Shown: positions 1-10,067, counted from the stretch's first letter. The stretch: DNA of 49,733 nucleotides from Clostridiales bacterium (GCA_021107455.1 JAIOSU010000198.1:1-49733); one strand, 5' to 3'. Notes: generated by a model from the letters alone, not told the origin. Program-made: numbers and translations.

Positions 1-215
1 ATCAAGAGACGAAATAATCCGCGTTACCACTCTTATTGAAAAAGAAAACTTTTTCCACTCGATATCTATAACGGAGACGACCGTTCAATCAGCTCTGGGG
101 CCAATCAAAATCTCATGGGTTCTATTCATTGACATGTGTTACCGGACTCTCACCATCACCGACTCGCTAAAAAGGAACATATCGACTACTTGCCCACTCA
201 TTGATTTACTATGAA
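1..215 (-). promoter_or_regulatory. T-box leader (partial, regulated gene lies beyond the left window edge); apparent specifier AGA (Arg)
   Basis: Minus strand reads ...AGTA...AGCGAGTCGGTGATGGTGAGAGTCCGG...TGAATAGAACCCAT...AAGAGTGGTAACGCGG; T-box motif GTGGTAACGCGG with Stem I AGTA/GAA loop elements. Terminator would be at or beyond position 1. Confidence 0.85.
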
Positions 216-355
216 TTTGAAGTTAATTTTAGCATAACAAAGCTGTATTTTCAACTGTTTATGTAAAGTTTTTATGAATTTATAAGATTTGGTGCCTTTT
301 TTGTGTCGAGTCCGTTATAATACTATATATCACACTCATTTTAAAGGAGCTACAG

Positions 356-1174
356 ATGGCAAATTTGAATTATTACAAAGCAAAGATCAAAGCATTCTCA
401 TTAACCGAGTGGTTGATTGGCATCAACGTCTTCATGTTCTTGTTGACGCAGTTAGTGACCATGACAACCGGTAACGGACTTGTCCGTTTGGGTGCTAAAG
501 TCAACATACTGATCAGTCTGGGAGAATACTGGAGATTACTCACCTCCATGTTTTTACACGCCGATATCATGCATCTTGTTTTCAATATGCTTGCACTTTT
601 CATACTTGGCAGGGATATAGAGCGTTTCTTTGGAAAGAAGAAATTCCTTGTTATCTATTTCATTTCCGGTTTAATCGGTTCGGCACTCAGTTATTTGATC
701 GTGCCAAATGTTTCCGTCGGTGCTTCAGGCGCAATTTTCGGTCTGATGGGAGCAAATCTTTTTCTCTACAAAATTAATCCAACGGTCTACAAGCGCATAT
801 ACGGTTCAGATTTTTTGATTCTAATCGGTGTCAATCTAGTGATTGGATTTATTAGACCCAATATAGATATGGCAGGTCATATCGGCGGCTTGATTGGTGG
901 CTTCATAACTGCATTTGCGGTGGGTCTTAATTTTGAGAAGGCATTTGTTCCAAAACGGATCGCATTTCAACTGATTTCTGCAATCATTTTAATCGTGCCG
1001 ATTTTCATAGGTTCAATACGAATGACCTCAACTCCTGAAACATATGCCAGTGGAGCTTATTATCACTACACAATAGACAACATTTCAACTGCAAACCGAT
1101 ATATTGATAAAGGCATACGAAAGTTTCCAAATGATCCGGATCTAAATTCGATCAAAACCATCATCAATCAATAG
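356..1174 (+). CDS. Rhomboid family intramembrane serine protease
   Basis: Multi-TM protein with GASGAIFGLMGA (catalytic Ser) and GHIGGLIGG (catalytic His); SD AAAGGAG upstream of ATG 356. Confidence 0.93.
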   Translation: MANLNYYKAKIKAFSLTEWLIGINVFMFLLTQLVTMTTGNGLVRLGAKVNILISLGEYWRLLTSMFLHADIMHLVFNMLALFILGRDIERFFGKKKFLVIYFISGLIGSALSYLIVPNVSVGASGAIFGLMGANLFLYKINPTVYKRIYGSDFLILIGVNLVIGFIRPNIDMAGHIGGLIGGFITAFAVGLNFEKAFVPKRIAFQLISAIILIVPIFIGSIRMTSTPETYASGAYYHYTIDNISTANRYIDKGIRKFPNDPDLNSIKTIINQ

Positions 1175-1180
1175 AAATTA

Positions 1181-2224
1181 TTAGACTGATTCAAGTTCTT
1201 CAACCAATAAATCATAGTGTTGATTTTTCACATTGACCATGAATTGTTTGGAAGAGATGATTTCAGTCTTATCTTTTTTTTGTCGAATCTGGTTTTGCCT
1301 TCTAGCCCTTTCCAGATCAATCTTCTCCAGTTCATGTTGTCCAATTCTTATGAATCGAATGAAATCTCCAGGCCGTGCTTGTGCAAGAACCGGTAAATCG
1401 GTTGAAACCACGGTTCCAATTTTAGTGTATCCACCAGTTGTCTGTCGATCGGCCATCATGATTATAGGCTGACCATCTCCAGGAATTTGAATCGCACCAA
1501 ATGGAATTGCATCAGACAAGATGTCAGGTGATTCTATATGCTCTACCGCTTGTCCTTTAAGTCGGAGTCCCATACGATTACTGGTCGTGGTCATCTCGTA
1601 TTCACAGTTGAAAAAAGTATCTATTCCTATAGAAGTGAATGCATCTTCTTGAGGTCCGAGAAGCACCCTCACCTCTTTGACTTTGGATGTCAATTGCTTG
1701 AAGTAAGGATCTACATAAGTTGTCAAATTTCTTTTGACGGCACCTTTTGTCCAAATTGCGCTCAAAACATCTCCACGCTTCAATGCTCTACCGGATAGTC
1801 CACCAATCTTTGCCTTTTCATCCGTCGAGTATGAATTGAGAAACTTATCAATTCCGCTCCAGGTTCCCTGTATGGCCATGTAATTTCGGATGCCTGACTG
1901 GCATGATTTCAGTTCTACTTGATCCCCTCTATTGAGGAGATAACTTTCCCATAACCTTGCTTGAACAGAATTGATTTTCATTTCTGTTATTGCTCCAGTC
2001 ACACATATAACAACAGGCTTATGGACCAAAGCTTTGAATGACCCTCCGAGAATTTCCAGTGCAGGCGTTCCTGAGAGGTTGCCTACGATAGAATTGGCAT
2101 AATCATATGCAAAAACATCCATCACACCAGATTGTGAAACCCCATAGTCAAGTCCACCATATCTACCATGGTCTTGTATGGAACACTGTATTCCAGGATT
2201 TATGATCTCAATTTTAGCAAGCAT
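1181..2224 (-). CDS. pxpC: 5-oxoprolinase subunit C / biotin-dependent carboxyltransferase-like protein (KipA family); start likely the internal ATG at 2224
   Basis: MLAKIEIINPGIQCSIQDHGRYGGLDYGVSQSGVMDVFAY... typical PxpC N-terminus; downstream of pxpB and overlapping it. Confidence 0.92.
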   Translation of the reverse strand: MLAKIEIINPGIQCSIQDHGRYGGLDYGVSQSGVMDVFAYDYANSIVGNLSGTPALEILGGSFKALVHKPVVICVTGAITEMKINSVQARLWESYLLNRGDQVELKSCQSGIRNYMAIQGTWSGIDKFLNSYSTDEKAKIGGLSGRALKRGDVLSAIWTKGAVKRNLTTYVDPYFKQLTSKVKEVRVLLGPQEDAFTSIGIDTFFNCEYEMTTTSNRMGLRLKGQAVEHIESPDILSDAIPFGAIQIPGDGQPIIMMADRQTTGGYTKIGTVVSTDLPVLAQARPGDFIRFIRIGQHELEKIDLERARRQNQIRQKKDKTEIISSKQFMVNVKNQHYDLLVEELESV

Positions 2225-2906
2225 ATGTGCGCCCTCCAGCCAGTAAAATTCTTTCAAATTCAATCGAGTCAATGGGTACAAATCTCACAGTTTGTCCGGA
2301 AGACAGTAAAAAAGGACATTGATCTAATGGGTCAAATAACTTCAGCGGTGTTCTACCGATCAGATTCCAACCGCCGGGAGAATCAATCGGATATATTCCC
2401 GTCTGCTTATCCGCTATACCGACAGAACCTGCCTTTATTTTCATTCGTGGCGACTTGAGTCTAGGAGTTGCAATGGACGGATCCATTCCGCCAAAGTATG
2501 GAAAACCAGGTGAAAATCCCAACATATATATCCTATAATCTGTTCCACAGTGTCTATTTACAACTTCTTCACGAGTGATTCCACAGTGAGTGGCTACACG
2601 ATCAAGATCTTCTCCATCGTATAGAATAGGGATAATTAATAAATTGCTGTCTAAAGACTGATTCGGAAGGACGGTATCACACTGGTCCGAGATAATCTCC
2701 ACAAGTTTCTCACGAGAAATCTCTAGAGCATCGTAATAAACTGAGATAGTGTGAAAAGTGGATGTCACAGCATCAACTCCTTGAAGTTCCATTTGAATCA
2801 ATCTGTTCTTTATAGCATTCACTTTTTTATTGATAAATTCATCTATTTTCTCTTCGAAATAGATGCAAATCATTCGATCACCCAACCATTTGATAGAATA
2901 GTTCAT
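2214..2906 (-). CDS. pxpB: 5-oxoprolinase subunit B (KipI family)
   Basis: GFSPGFPYFGGMDPSIATPRLKSPRMKIKAGSVGIADKQTGIYPIDSPGGWNLIGRTP motif. Confidence 0.94.
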   Translation of the reverse strand: MNYSIKWLGDRMICIYFEEKIDEFINKKVNAIKNRLIQMELQGVDAVTSTFHTISVYYDALEISREKLVEIISDQCDTVLPNQSLDSNLLIIPILYDGEDLDRVATHCGITREEVVNRHCGTDYRIYMLGFSPGFPYFGGMDPSIATPRLKSPRMKIKAGSVGIADKQTGIYPIDSPGGWNLIGRTPLKLFDPLDQCPFLLSSGQTVRFVPIDSIEFERILLAGGRTYAC

Positions 2907-2918
2907 AAGCTCACCTTA

Positions 2919-3656
2919 TCAACTGTCACTAAAAGCACGACTCAAAGCCTCAGCAAGCAAAATGGCGTTTTCACCATCTCCGTGAAGACAAATGGTATCT
3001 GCTTTCAAGTTGATCCAATTGTTGTTTATGGTTTTGATACGACCACTCTTCCTCAGTTCCATCATCCTCTCAACAGCTTCAGAAACAGATTCTATGAGTG
3101 CTCCAGGAAGTTTCCTGTCCACTAATGAGCCATCTTCCTCATATGCACGATCAGCAAATGCCTCGGCATAAAAGCAAAGTCCGTAATCCAAACAAGCTTT
3201 TTCCATTTGGCTTCCTGGCAAACCAAACATAACAAGTCCAGAGTCAATGCTTAATATCGCTTTAACGACAATCTTTGAGGCATCATAATCCTTTGCAAGA
3301 TCATTATAAAGCGCTCCATGAGGTTTTACGTGTACAAGTTTCACATCCAGTGATTTACACATTCCAAGCATTGCTCCGACCTGATAAACCACAAGATTAT
3401 GTAGTTCATCATGACTCATAGGAATAGAACGTCTGCCAAATCCTTTCAGATCAGGATAACCAGGATGGGCACCAACATTGATATTGAATTTTTTACAAAG
3501 CGCAACAGTATTGTACATGGTGTCGGGATCGCCCGCATGAAAACCACAGGCGATATTTGCAGAAGTAATATATGGCATCAGTGCTTCATCATTACCAATA
3601 CCATAAATTCCAAACTGTTCTCCAATATCCGCATTAAGATCGAGTTTCTTTTCCAT
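2919..3656 (-). CDS. pxpA: 5-oxoprolinase subunit A (LamB/YcsF family)
   Basis: LDLNADIGEQFGIYGIGNDEALMPYITSANIACGFHAGDP motif; adjacent to pxpB/pxpC. Confidence 0.95.
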   Translation of the reverse strand: MEKKLDLNADIGEQFGIYGIGNDEALMPYITSANIACGFHAGDPDTMYNTVALCKKFNINVGAHPGYPDLKGFGRRSIPMSHDELHNLVVYQVGAMLGMCKSLDVKLVHVKPHGALYNDLAKDYDASKIVVKAILSIDSGLVMFGLPGSQMEKACLDYGLCFYAEAFADRAYEEDGSLVDRKLPGALIESVSEAVERMMELRKSGRIKTINNNWINLKADTICLHGDGENAILLAEALSRAFSDS

Positions 3657-3664
3657 ATCCCCTC

Positions 3665-6034
3665 CTATTTGAGTTCGATGACCGTCGCACCGTTACCGCC
3701 TTCATTATAAGCGGCATATTCAAAAGATTTGACATGTGGATGCCTCTTAAAGTGTTCATGAAGCCCTTTTCTTAAGACACCAGTCCCTTTTCCATGAATG
3801 ATTCTTACATGTGACAAACTTGAAAGCGCAGCATCGTCGAGATATTTATCAATCACAGTTATCGCCTCTTCAATATTTTCACCTCTGACATCGATTTCAG
3901 GACTGATGGTTAAACTACTGGATCTGACTTCTTTGATTTTTTGATAGGTTCTTTCATCAGCTTTCTTTTTTGAAAGCGGCATCAACTGTTTGATATTAAC
4001 GTTCATTTTCATAAGACCAACTTGAACGGTAAGTTCACCTTTATCATTTGGTAAAGTGAGAACCGAACCATCTTGGTTGATGCTAAGTACCCGCACGGAG
4101 TCTCCTATCAAAACAGATTCAGGCGCAAATTCACTCACCACATCAGCTTTTATGACGGAATCGGTAACTTGATCCAGCCCTGTTTGCAATCGCCTGCGCA
4201 TTTCTTCTATTTCACGATTTCTGTTCTTTTCATCTGATTTTTTGATGTCTCTCATGGATTTTACAATATCGTCGACTTCATCTTTCGCACTTTTCAGAAG
4301 TGTCTTCGCTTCATCCTTGGCTTTTTTCATCATTTCATCGCGTTGATTGACCCATTTGGTTTCTTTTTCCGCCAGTATTTTTTTCAGTTTTTCGACTTCT
4401 AGACGAATCCGGATTGCCTCATCTCTTTCGGCATCCGCCAATTTTCTGCTTTTTTCAATACTCGCAATGATATCCTCGAACTCAATGTTATCCTGATGAA
4501 CATATTCCTTGGCATGCTCAATCAAGTCTCCACTCAGCCCCAATTTCCTCGAAATCTCAAAAGCGTTGGATTTGCCGGGTATACCTATTAATAGTTTATA
4601 AGTCGGACTAAGTGTTTCCACATTGAACTCCACACTTGCATTTTCTATGCCTTCGTTTGCAATGGCATATGTTTTGAGTTCGGAATAATGTGTGGTCGCC
4701 ATGGTTCTTATGTGTTTCTTCCTGAGTTCATCCAAAATCGACATAGCAAGTGCGGCGCCTTCTGTAGGATCGGTTCCTGCACCGAGCTCGTCAAACAGAA
4801 CCAAAGAATCAGGAGTGACATCTCTTAAAATGGCCACAATATTGGTCATATGTGATGAAAATGTACTCAAACTTTGCTCTATACTCTGTTCATCACCAAT
4901 GTCCGCAAAAACCTGATCAAATACAGCAATCTGGGTTCCATAGTCCGCAGGTACGTGCAGTCCGGCTTGAGCCATTAAAGTCAGTAGACCAACAGTTTTC
5001 AGCGTCACCGTTTTTCCACCGGTATTCGGTCCAGTGATCAATAGAGTAGTGAAATGTTCACCTAGCCATATGTTCGAAGGGACAACTTCGTTTTTGGGAA
5101 GCAGTGGGTGTCTGCCATTTTTAATTCTGAAACATTTGTTGGTGGACAGCTCTGGCTCCACCGCTTTCATTTCAAGAGCCAATTTTCCTTTTGCAAATAT
5201 ATAGTCCAGTTTGGTCAATGAGGTCAAATTGATTGCAATCAAGTCTGCAACATCAGCCACTTCACCTGTAAGCATTCTCAATATACGCTCAATTTCCTTT
5301 TGCTCGCTGATTTTAAGTTCACGAAGTTCGTTGTTGAGTTCCACGACAGCCATCGGTTCAATATAGAAAGTGCTGCCTTTGGCGGATTGGTCATGGACAA
5401 GTCCTTTGATTTGATTTTTGTGTTCACTTTTCACAGGGATTACAAAGCGGTCTTGCCTTATGGTAATCAAAGTATCTTGAAGGTACTTTTGATACACTGG
5501 AGAAGTGATCATTGAGTCCAATTTATTTCTGATCGCCTGATTCTTACTGTCAATGGTCTTACGTATTTTTCTGAGTTCTGGAGATGCATTGTCTGAAACT
5601 TCAGTCTCAGACAGAATACATACTTCAATGTGTTTTTCAAGATCAGTCAAAACCGAAATCTGATTGGCATAAGATGCCAGTATCGGATATTTGATGGTGT
5701 TGGCTTCATTTCCGACAATATACTTTTTAAGTACTCGGGCAGTTCTGAGACTGTCACCAATTTCAATTAATTGCTTAGGCGTCAGACATCCCCCGATTTT
5801 CGACATTTTAAGTGCGGAACCTTGGTCATATATCGGACCAATCGGTGGATTGCTATGCTGGATAATCATATTGACTGCTTCAGTGGTCTCATCTATGGAA
5901 GCCTTCACTTCACTGAGTTCACTAGATGGAATCAACTCTTTGCAAAGCGCTTTTCCCGAAGCTGAGGTCGCTCTTGATTCCAACATATCGATCACTTTAT
6001 TAAATTCTAGGACTTTTAATGTTTTGTTTTTCAT
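3665..6034 (-). CDS. mutS2: Endonuclease MutS2
   Basis: Walker A GPNTGGKTVTLKT, DELGAGTDPTEGAALA, C-terminal Smr domain (LDVRGE-like, RIIHGKGTGVLRKG); 789 aa. Confidence 0.97.
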   Translation of the reverse strand: MKNKTLKVLEFNKVIDMLESRATSASGKALCKELIPSSELSEVKASIDETTEAVNMIIQHSNPPIGPIYDQGSALKMSKIGGCLTPKQLIEIGDSLRTARVLKKYIVGNEANTIKYPILASYANQISVLTDLEKHIEVCILSETEVSDNASPELRKIRKTIDSKNQAIRNKLDSMITSPVYQKYLQDTLITIRQDRFVIPVKSEHKNQIKGLVHDQSAKGSTFYIEPMAVVELNNELRELKISEQKEIERILRMLTGEVADVADLIAINLTSLTKLDYIFAKGKLALEMKAVEPELSTNKCFRIKNGRHPLLPKNEVVPSNIWLGEHFTTLLITGPNTGGKTVTLKTVGLLTLMAQAGLHVPADYGTQIAVFDQVFADIGDEQSIEQSLSTFSSHMTNIVAILRDVTPDSLVLFDELGAGTDPTEGAALAMSILDELRKKHIRTMATTHYSELKTYAIANEGIENASVEFNVETLSPTYKLLIGIPGKSNAFEISRKLGLSGDLIEHAKEYVHQDNIEFEDIIASIEKSRKLADAERDEAIRIRLEVEKLKKILAEKETKWVNQRDEMMKKAKDEAKTLLKSAKDEVDDIVKSMRDIKKSDEKNRNREIEEMRRRLQTGLDQVTDSVIKADVVSEFAPESVLIGDSVRVLSINQDGSVLTLPNDKGELTVQVGLMKMNVNIKQLMPLSKKKADERTYQKIKEVRSSSLTISPEIDVRGENIEEAITVIDKYLDDAALSSLSHVRIIHGKGTGVLRKGLHEHFKRHPHVKSFEYAAYNEGGNGATVIELK

Positions 6035-6046
6035 ACTTCCCCCAAA

Positions 6047-7189
6047 TTATTCTACACCTTTACCGGTGATATGAAAATTGTCATTAAACTGTGGCATTTT
6101 TTTTACAAGATTATTGAAGTCACCTGATGTGGCTATTGTAGTAAGGATTTCCTTTTCTTCCACTGGATTCAGACGATCAAATTCCATTTTGAAGACTCTT
6201 ATTCCGAGTGTTCGAAGTCTAAGCATATTGCTTAACCAATTATGTGTTTTGCCAAATAGAATCTCCACTCTACAATATTCCGCATCACACCTGATAGGAA
6301 AGTGCATTCCCTTTTCATCTATGAGATCATAATCCCTTGATTTACAAAGATTACAACCCGATTTACCAGTAAGTGTTCCACCAACTGGACAATATTCGGA
6401 AACCATTGCCGGCATGTTGCCATAAATGTAATAGCCTAAATTCGACCTTTTCTTAAATGAACCCAGTTCCTGCACACTGAGTTCCGTGGACAATATCACT
6501 GATTCCGCCCCATTAGAAATAAATGTGTCATATGAATCCACATTAAAGCAGTTCATGGTCTCACCGGCAATCCACTTGACTCTTGAAAATCGTTTCAAAT
6601 AAACCATGTGCCCAATATGTGAGAGCACAATTCTTGGAAGAACTCTCTGCAAGGCACATTCGTTTTGATATCTTTCTATGAAATCTTCATGATTTTCAGC
6701 TCTACCAATCCTAGGAAGTACTGGAATCACTCTTTTATCTATCATCTGACTCATGTGATCTTCGTACGCTTTGAGATCATGCATGAACCAAATGGCATCA
6801 AAATCTTTTTCTTTGTGCTCCACTTGATATGAATCTTCAATGCATTCATTCAGGTAATCTTCAGAATAAAAATGCAAATGGAGTTCAATTTTGCCTTCAT
6901 TCCCATTGGATTCCGGCTTGATCAAATCACAAGTTTTACCTGAACGCTCAGGGTGCCAAACAGATAACTTTTCAGTGGCATCATCAACAAGCACCCTTCT
7001 CATACGATTGAGTTCACTGATTGGAATGACGAGTCCATCATCCATATTCACTTCAAATTGACTTAAGTAAAAAGGCGTTCCTCCAAGCTTTGAAAGTTGC
7101 TCAGTGACCCGTTCCACGCTGAGCGGTCTGTTGTTGGCACGTTCAGAAGGCATTTCCGAAACAACTTCCAAACGTAATGTTTGGTTCAC
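6047..7189 (-). pseudogene. C-terminal half of a U32 family (RlhA/YdcP-like, DUF3656-containing) protein; homologous-looking reading frame extends back to about 7309, just after an in-frame TAG
   Basis: NNRPLSVERVTEQLSKLGGTPFYL...ISELNRMRR is typical of the C-terminal region of long U32 proteins; same frame as the upstream U32 ORF. May be functional by readthrough or re-initiation. Confidence 0.75.
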
Positions 7190-7327
7190 AATTCCGATTA
7201 ATTTTGCTTTCTTTTCCAGATGTGCTTCAAAAAAAAGACTGATCTCATTTACTGGTTTATCGATTTGACTCTCAAGTGTAGCCGCATCAATGTGCTGTTG
7301 ATCATAGGTCTAGTAAAATATACAGTA

Positions 7328-8461
7328 TTATACTGTTTTGTATTTGAAAGGTACCGTGACAATGCTACCTGCAGCAGCCGTTGAGACCCGCTTTCCATCC
7401 ATTGTTATGACATCGGTTCTCGCACCGACGGTTTTTCCTTTGAACCTCGTCTGAATTTCATCGCCTTTGTTTAGATCGTCTGTCAACTTAAGGGTTAAAA
7501 TACCATCACTTAAGCTGATTGTCTTACCAAGTACTGTTCCATATGAACTTGGCAATTCATAATTCATTAATGATTTATAATCCGCATCAAATAAATGTCC
7601 CTCAGTAAAATCGCGATTGAATACTTTAAACAATTTTTCATGATCGACACTTACAGGATGATCATCCATCGCATTTCTATAGGATGAGACCACAGTATAA
7701 ACATAATCTGGTCCTTTCATTCTTCCTTCAACTTTCAGAGAGACATTACCTAGTGCTTTAAGTTCTTCTATATGTTCATAAACATTGAGATCTTTTGGAC
7801 TCATCAAATAAACTTGCTCTGGTTTGTTCAGCATATTCTCTTTTCCTCTTTCCACAAGAGTATATGCTTTACGACAAGGCTGTGCACATGCACCTCTATT
7901 GCCGCTTCGACCACCAATGAGACTGCTCATAAGACATTGTCCCGAATATGATATGCATAGTGCACCATGAACAAAGAGTTCGATCTCCACATTTGTTATT
8001 TCAGTAATCTCCTTGATTTCAGCGAAACTCAATTCCCTGGATAGGACAACTCTTGAAAAACCTACTGATTGCGCCCACTCTACATCTTTAAGACTATGAA
8101 GAGTCATTTGGGTGCTCGCATGGCAGTGAAGATCCGGAAAAGCGGCTTTTATATTGGCTAAGAGACCTATGTCTTGTAATATAACTGCGTCAACATCGTG
8201 ATTGTATAGAAATTCTACAAACCCAAGAGCTTCAGACATTTCTGTCGATTTGATCAACGTATTGAGCGTCACATAAACCGCTACGTTGCGCTGATGGCAA
8301 TACTTTATAACTTCAACTATTTCCTCGTTTGAAAAATTGTTTGCAGATCGTCTTGCACCGAATTGTCTCCCCGCAAGATAAACAGCATTTGCACCGGCAT
8401 TGACCGCGGCTTTCAAACTTTCGCTTGATCCGGCCGGAGCAAGCAATTCCATTTTATTCAT
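7328..8461 (-). CDS. U32 family peptidase, N-terminal catalytic half; ends at in-frame TAA (7328-7330)
   Basis: MELLAPAGSSESLKAAVNAGANAVYLAG...HGALCISYSGQCLMSSLIGGRSGNRGACAQPCRKAY signature of U32. Confidence 0.9.
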   Translation of the reverse strand: MNKMELLAPAGSSESLKAAVNAGANAVYLAGRQFGARRSANNFSNEEIVEVIKYCHQRNVAVYVTLNTLIKSTEMSEALGFVEFLYNHDVDAVILQDIGLLANIKAAFPDLHCHASTQMTLHSLKDVEWAQSVGFSRVVLSRELSFAEIKEITEITNVEIELFVHGALCISYSGQCLMSSLIGGRSGNRGACAQPCRKAYTLVERGKENMLNKPEQVYLMSPKDLNVYEHIEELKALGNVSLKVEGRMKGPDYVYTVVSSYRNAMDDHPVSVDHEKLFKVFNRDFTEGHLFDADYKSLMNYELPSSYGTVLGKTISLSDGILTLKLTDDLNKGDEIQTRFKGKTVGARTDVITMDGKRVSTAAAGSIVTVPFKYKTV

Positions 8462-8480
8462 TAAACACCTCATCCATTCA

Positions 8481-8514
8481 AAAAAAGTGCCCTTAATATA
8501 CTTAAAGGCACTTT
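8481..8514 (-). terminator. Intrinsic terminator downstream of zapA
   Basis: Minus strand AAAGTGCCTTTAAGTATATTAAGGGCACTTTTTT. Confidence 0.85.
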
Positions 8515-8518
8515 GTGG

Positions 8519-9064
8519 CTACTCTGTTGTTCCCTCTTCAAAATCGATCATTCTTGTTTGAGAATCACCGTGAGAAAACTCTTTTTCAAGCTCAAGAACC
8601 TCATTTCTCGATTTTTTAAGATCCTCTTCTTTTCGTTTAAGGTCTTGATCCAATTTTTCCATTCTTCTTCTCAGCTGAGATACACCAGTCTCATAAATAC
8701 TGGAAGAATCAATCAGTTTTGAAAACTCATGAACCATTTTTTCATAAGCAAGGCTTCGTCTTTCAAATTCAGATACAACGGCATCCAATTCGTCGCGTGC
8801 ACTTTTAAGCTCATATTGAGGCGAATTGATTCTACGTTCGAGTTCTTCTTTTTCAATCAGTGCCTTATGTAACTCATCAGCCACATTCAGTGCCGTCAAC
8901 ACTCCAATCATGGATGTGCTCAGTTTTTTATTGCCCTCAAATGTTTCTCTCATTTTATCATCAACATAATTGGCGACTTTTTGCATATGTTCTCTGGAAT
9001 CATCACTGACCAGTGTATAATCACGGTCCATTATCTTTACGGTAACTTTGTTTTTTTGTGTCAT
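8519..9064 (-). CDS. zapA: Cell division protein ZapA
   Basis: VTVKIMDRDYTLVSDDSREHMQKVANYVDDKM... then coiled coil. Confidence 0.9.
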   Translation of the reverse strand: MTQKNKVTVKIMDRDYTLVSDDSREHMQKVANYVDDKMRETFEGNKKLSTSMIGVLTALNVADELHKALIEKEELERRINSPQYELKSARDELDAVVSEFERRSLAYEKMVHEFSKLIDSSSIYETGVSQLRRRMEKLDQDLKRKEEDLKKSRNEVLELEKEFSHGDSQTRMIDFEEGTTE

Positions 9065-9145
9065 AAGCTACACCCCTCGCATATTCAATCATTCTAAAAT
9101 CATTATACTAAAAAAATGCAAGCTTTTACACAAATTTTTAGAGTT

Positions 9146-9982
9146 TTATTCAACGAGTCGAATACCGTCTTCAAAAATAGCAATTTTATTTTCCTTCAAT
9201 AGTTTCCCGACAGCCCTTTTAAAAGCTCGTTTGCTTAAATTCAAGCGCTTTTTGATAATCTCAGGATCACTGTCATCGTTTAGATAAAGCTCACCGTCGG
9301 ACTCCTCAAGTGCTTTAAGTAGGATATCGACATCATTATTGATTTGAACGTGTGCCTTCTCCTTGATACTCAAATTGATTCTTCCGTCTTCACGAATTCG
9401 AGTAATTCGGGCTTCAAGTTTAGCACCTTCTTTGATTTCCTTGTAAAGCTCGTGTTTTGGGATCAGACCGTGATATCTGTCATCAACAGCGAAAAAAGCT
9501 CCCATATCAGGTTTGATCTCGATCACTGTACCATTTACGTGTTGTCCTACTTTATAACCTGATCCAACAGTGAGATAGTTGTATATTTTCATGGACGCAC
9601 AAAGTTGATCCTTGAAATCGATATACATCGTCACAAGACACTTTTGTCCTTTCCTGAGTTGTCCTTTAGCCTCGTTGTAAGGCAAATAAAGATCTTTATC
9701 CAATCCCATGTTGAGGAAAAAACCATTTTCAATATTGCCTGTGACTTCAAGCACAGCAATGCCTCCAAGCTCGATCAATGGTTTCTTTGTAGTGGCTACG
9801 AGTCTTTTTTCTGAATCTCTGTAGATGAATACCTCGATTTCCTGATCGATTTCCATATCATCCTTGACCAATTTCTTTGGCAACAAAACTTCGTTTTCTC
9901 CATTGAGTTCATCACTCAAATAAGCTCCGTAATCAGAGAATCTGTTCACATATGCCTTCTGCGTTTTTCCTGTTTGAAACAT
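9146..9982 (-). CDS. cvfB: S1 RNA-binding domain protein, CvfB/YitL family
   Basis: S1-like modules (YKVGQHVNGTVIEIKPDMGAFFAVDDRYHGLIPKHE) and C-terminal winged helix (LNLSKRAFKRAVGKLLKENKI). Confidence 0.9.
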   Translation of the reverse strand: MFQTGKTQKAYVNRFSDYGAYLSDELNGENEVLLPKKLVKDDMEIDQEIEVFIYRDSEKRLVATTKKPLIELGGIAVLEVTGNIENGFFLNMGLDKDLYLPYNEAKGQLRKGQKCLVTMYIDFKDQLCASMKIYNYLTVGSGYKVGQHVNGTVIEIKPDMGAFFAVDDRYHGLIPKHELYKEIKEGAKLEARITRIREDGRINLSIKEKAHVQINNDVDILLKALEESDGELYLNDDSDPEIIKKRLNLSKRAFKRAVGKLLKENKIAIFEDGIRLVE

Positions 9983-10031
9983 AAATGTATCCTTTCTTTT
10001 ACAATATATAGTATAACGACACTGTAAATTT

Positions 10032-10060
10032 AAAAAAGCCCCGGCTATGCCGAGGCTTTA
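10032..10060 (-). terminator. Intrinsic terminator downstream of the cold shock gene
   Basis: Minus strand AAAGCCTCGGCATAGCCGGGGCTTTTTT. Confidence 0.85.
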
Positions 10061-10067
10061 GGTTTGA

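Noticed and set aside
289-474. 61-aa ORF at the rhomboid start
   Set aside because: Overlaps the rhomboid N-terminus in another frame, no SD and no recognisable protein features.
7310-7330. Pyrrolysine or other recoding at the U32 stops
   Set aside because: Only one of the two stops is TAG, the other is TAA; no downstream recoding element recognised. Kept only as an item to check, not asserted.
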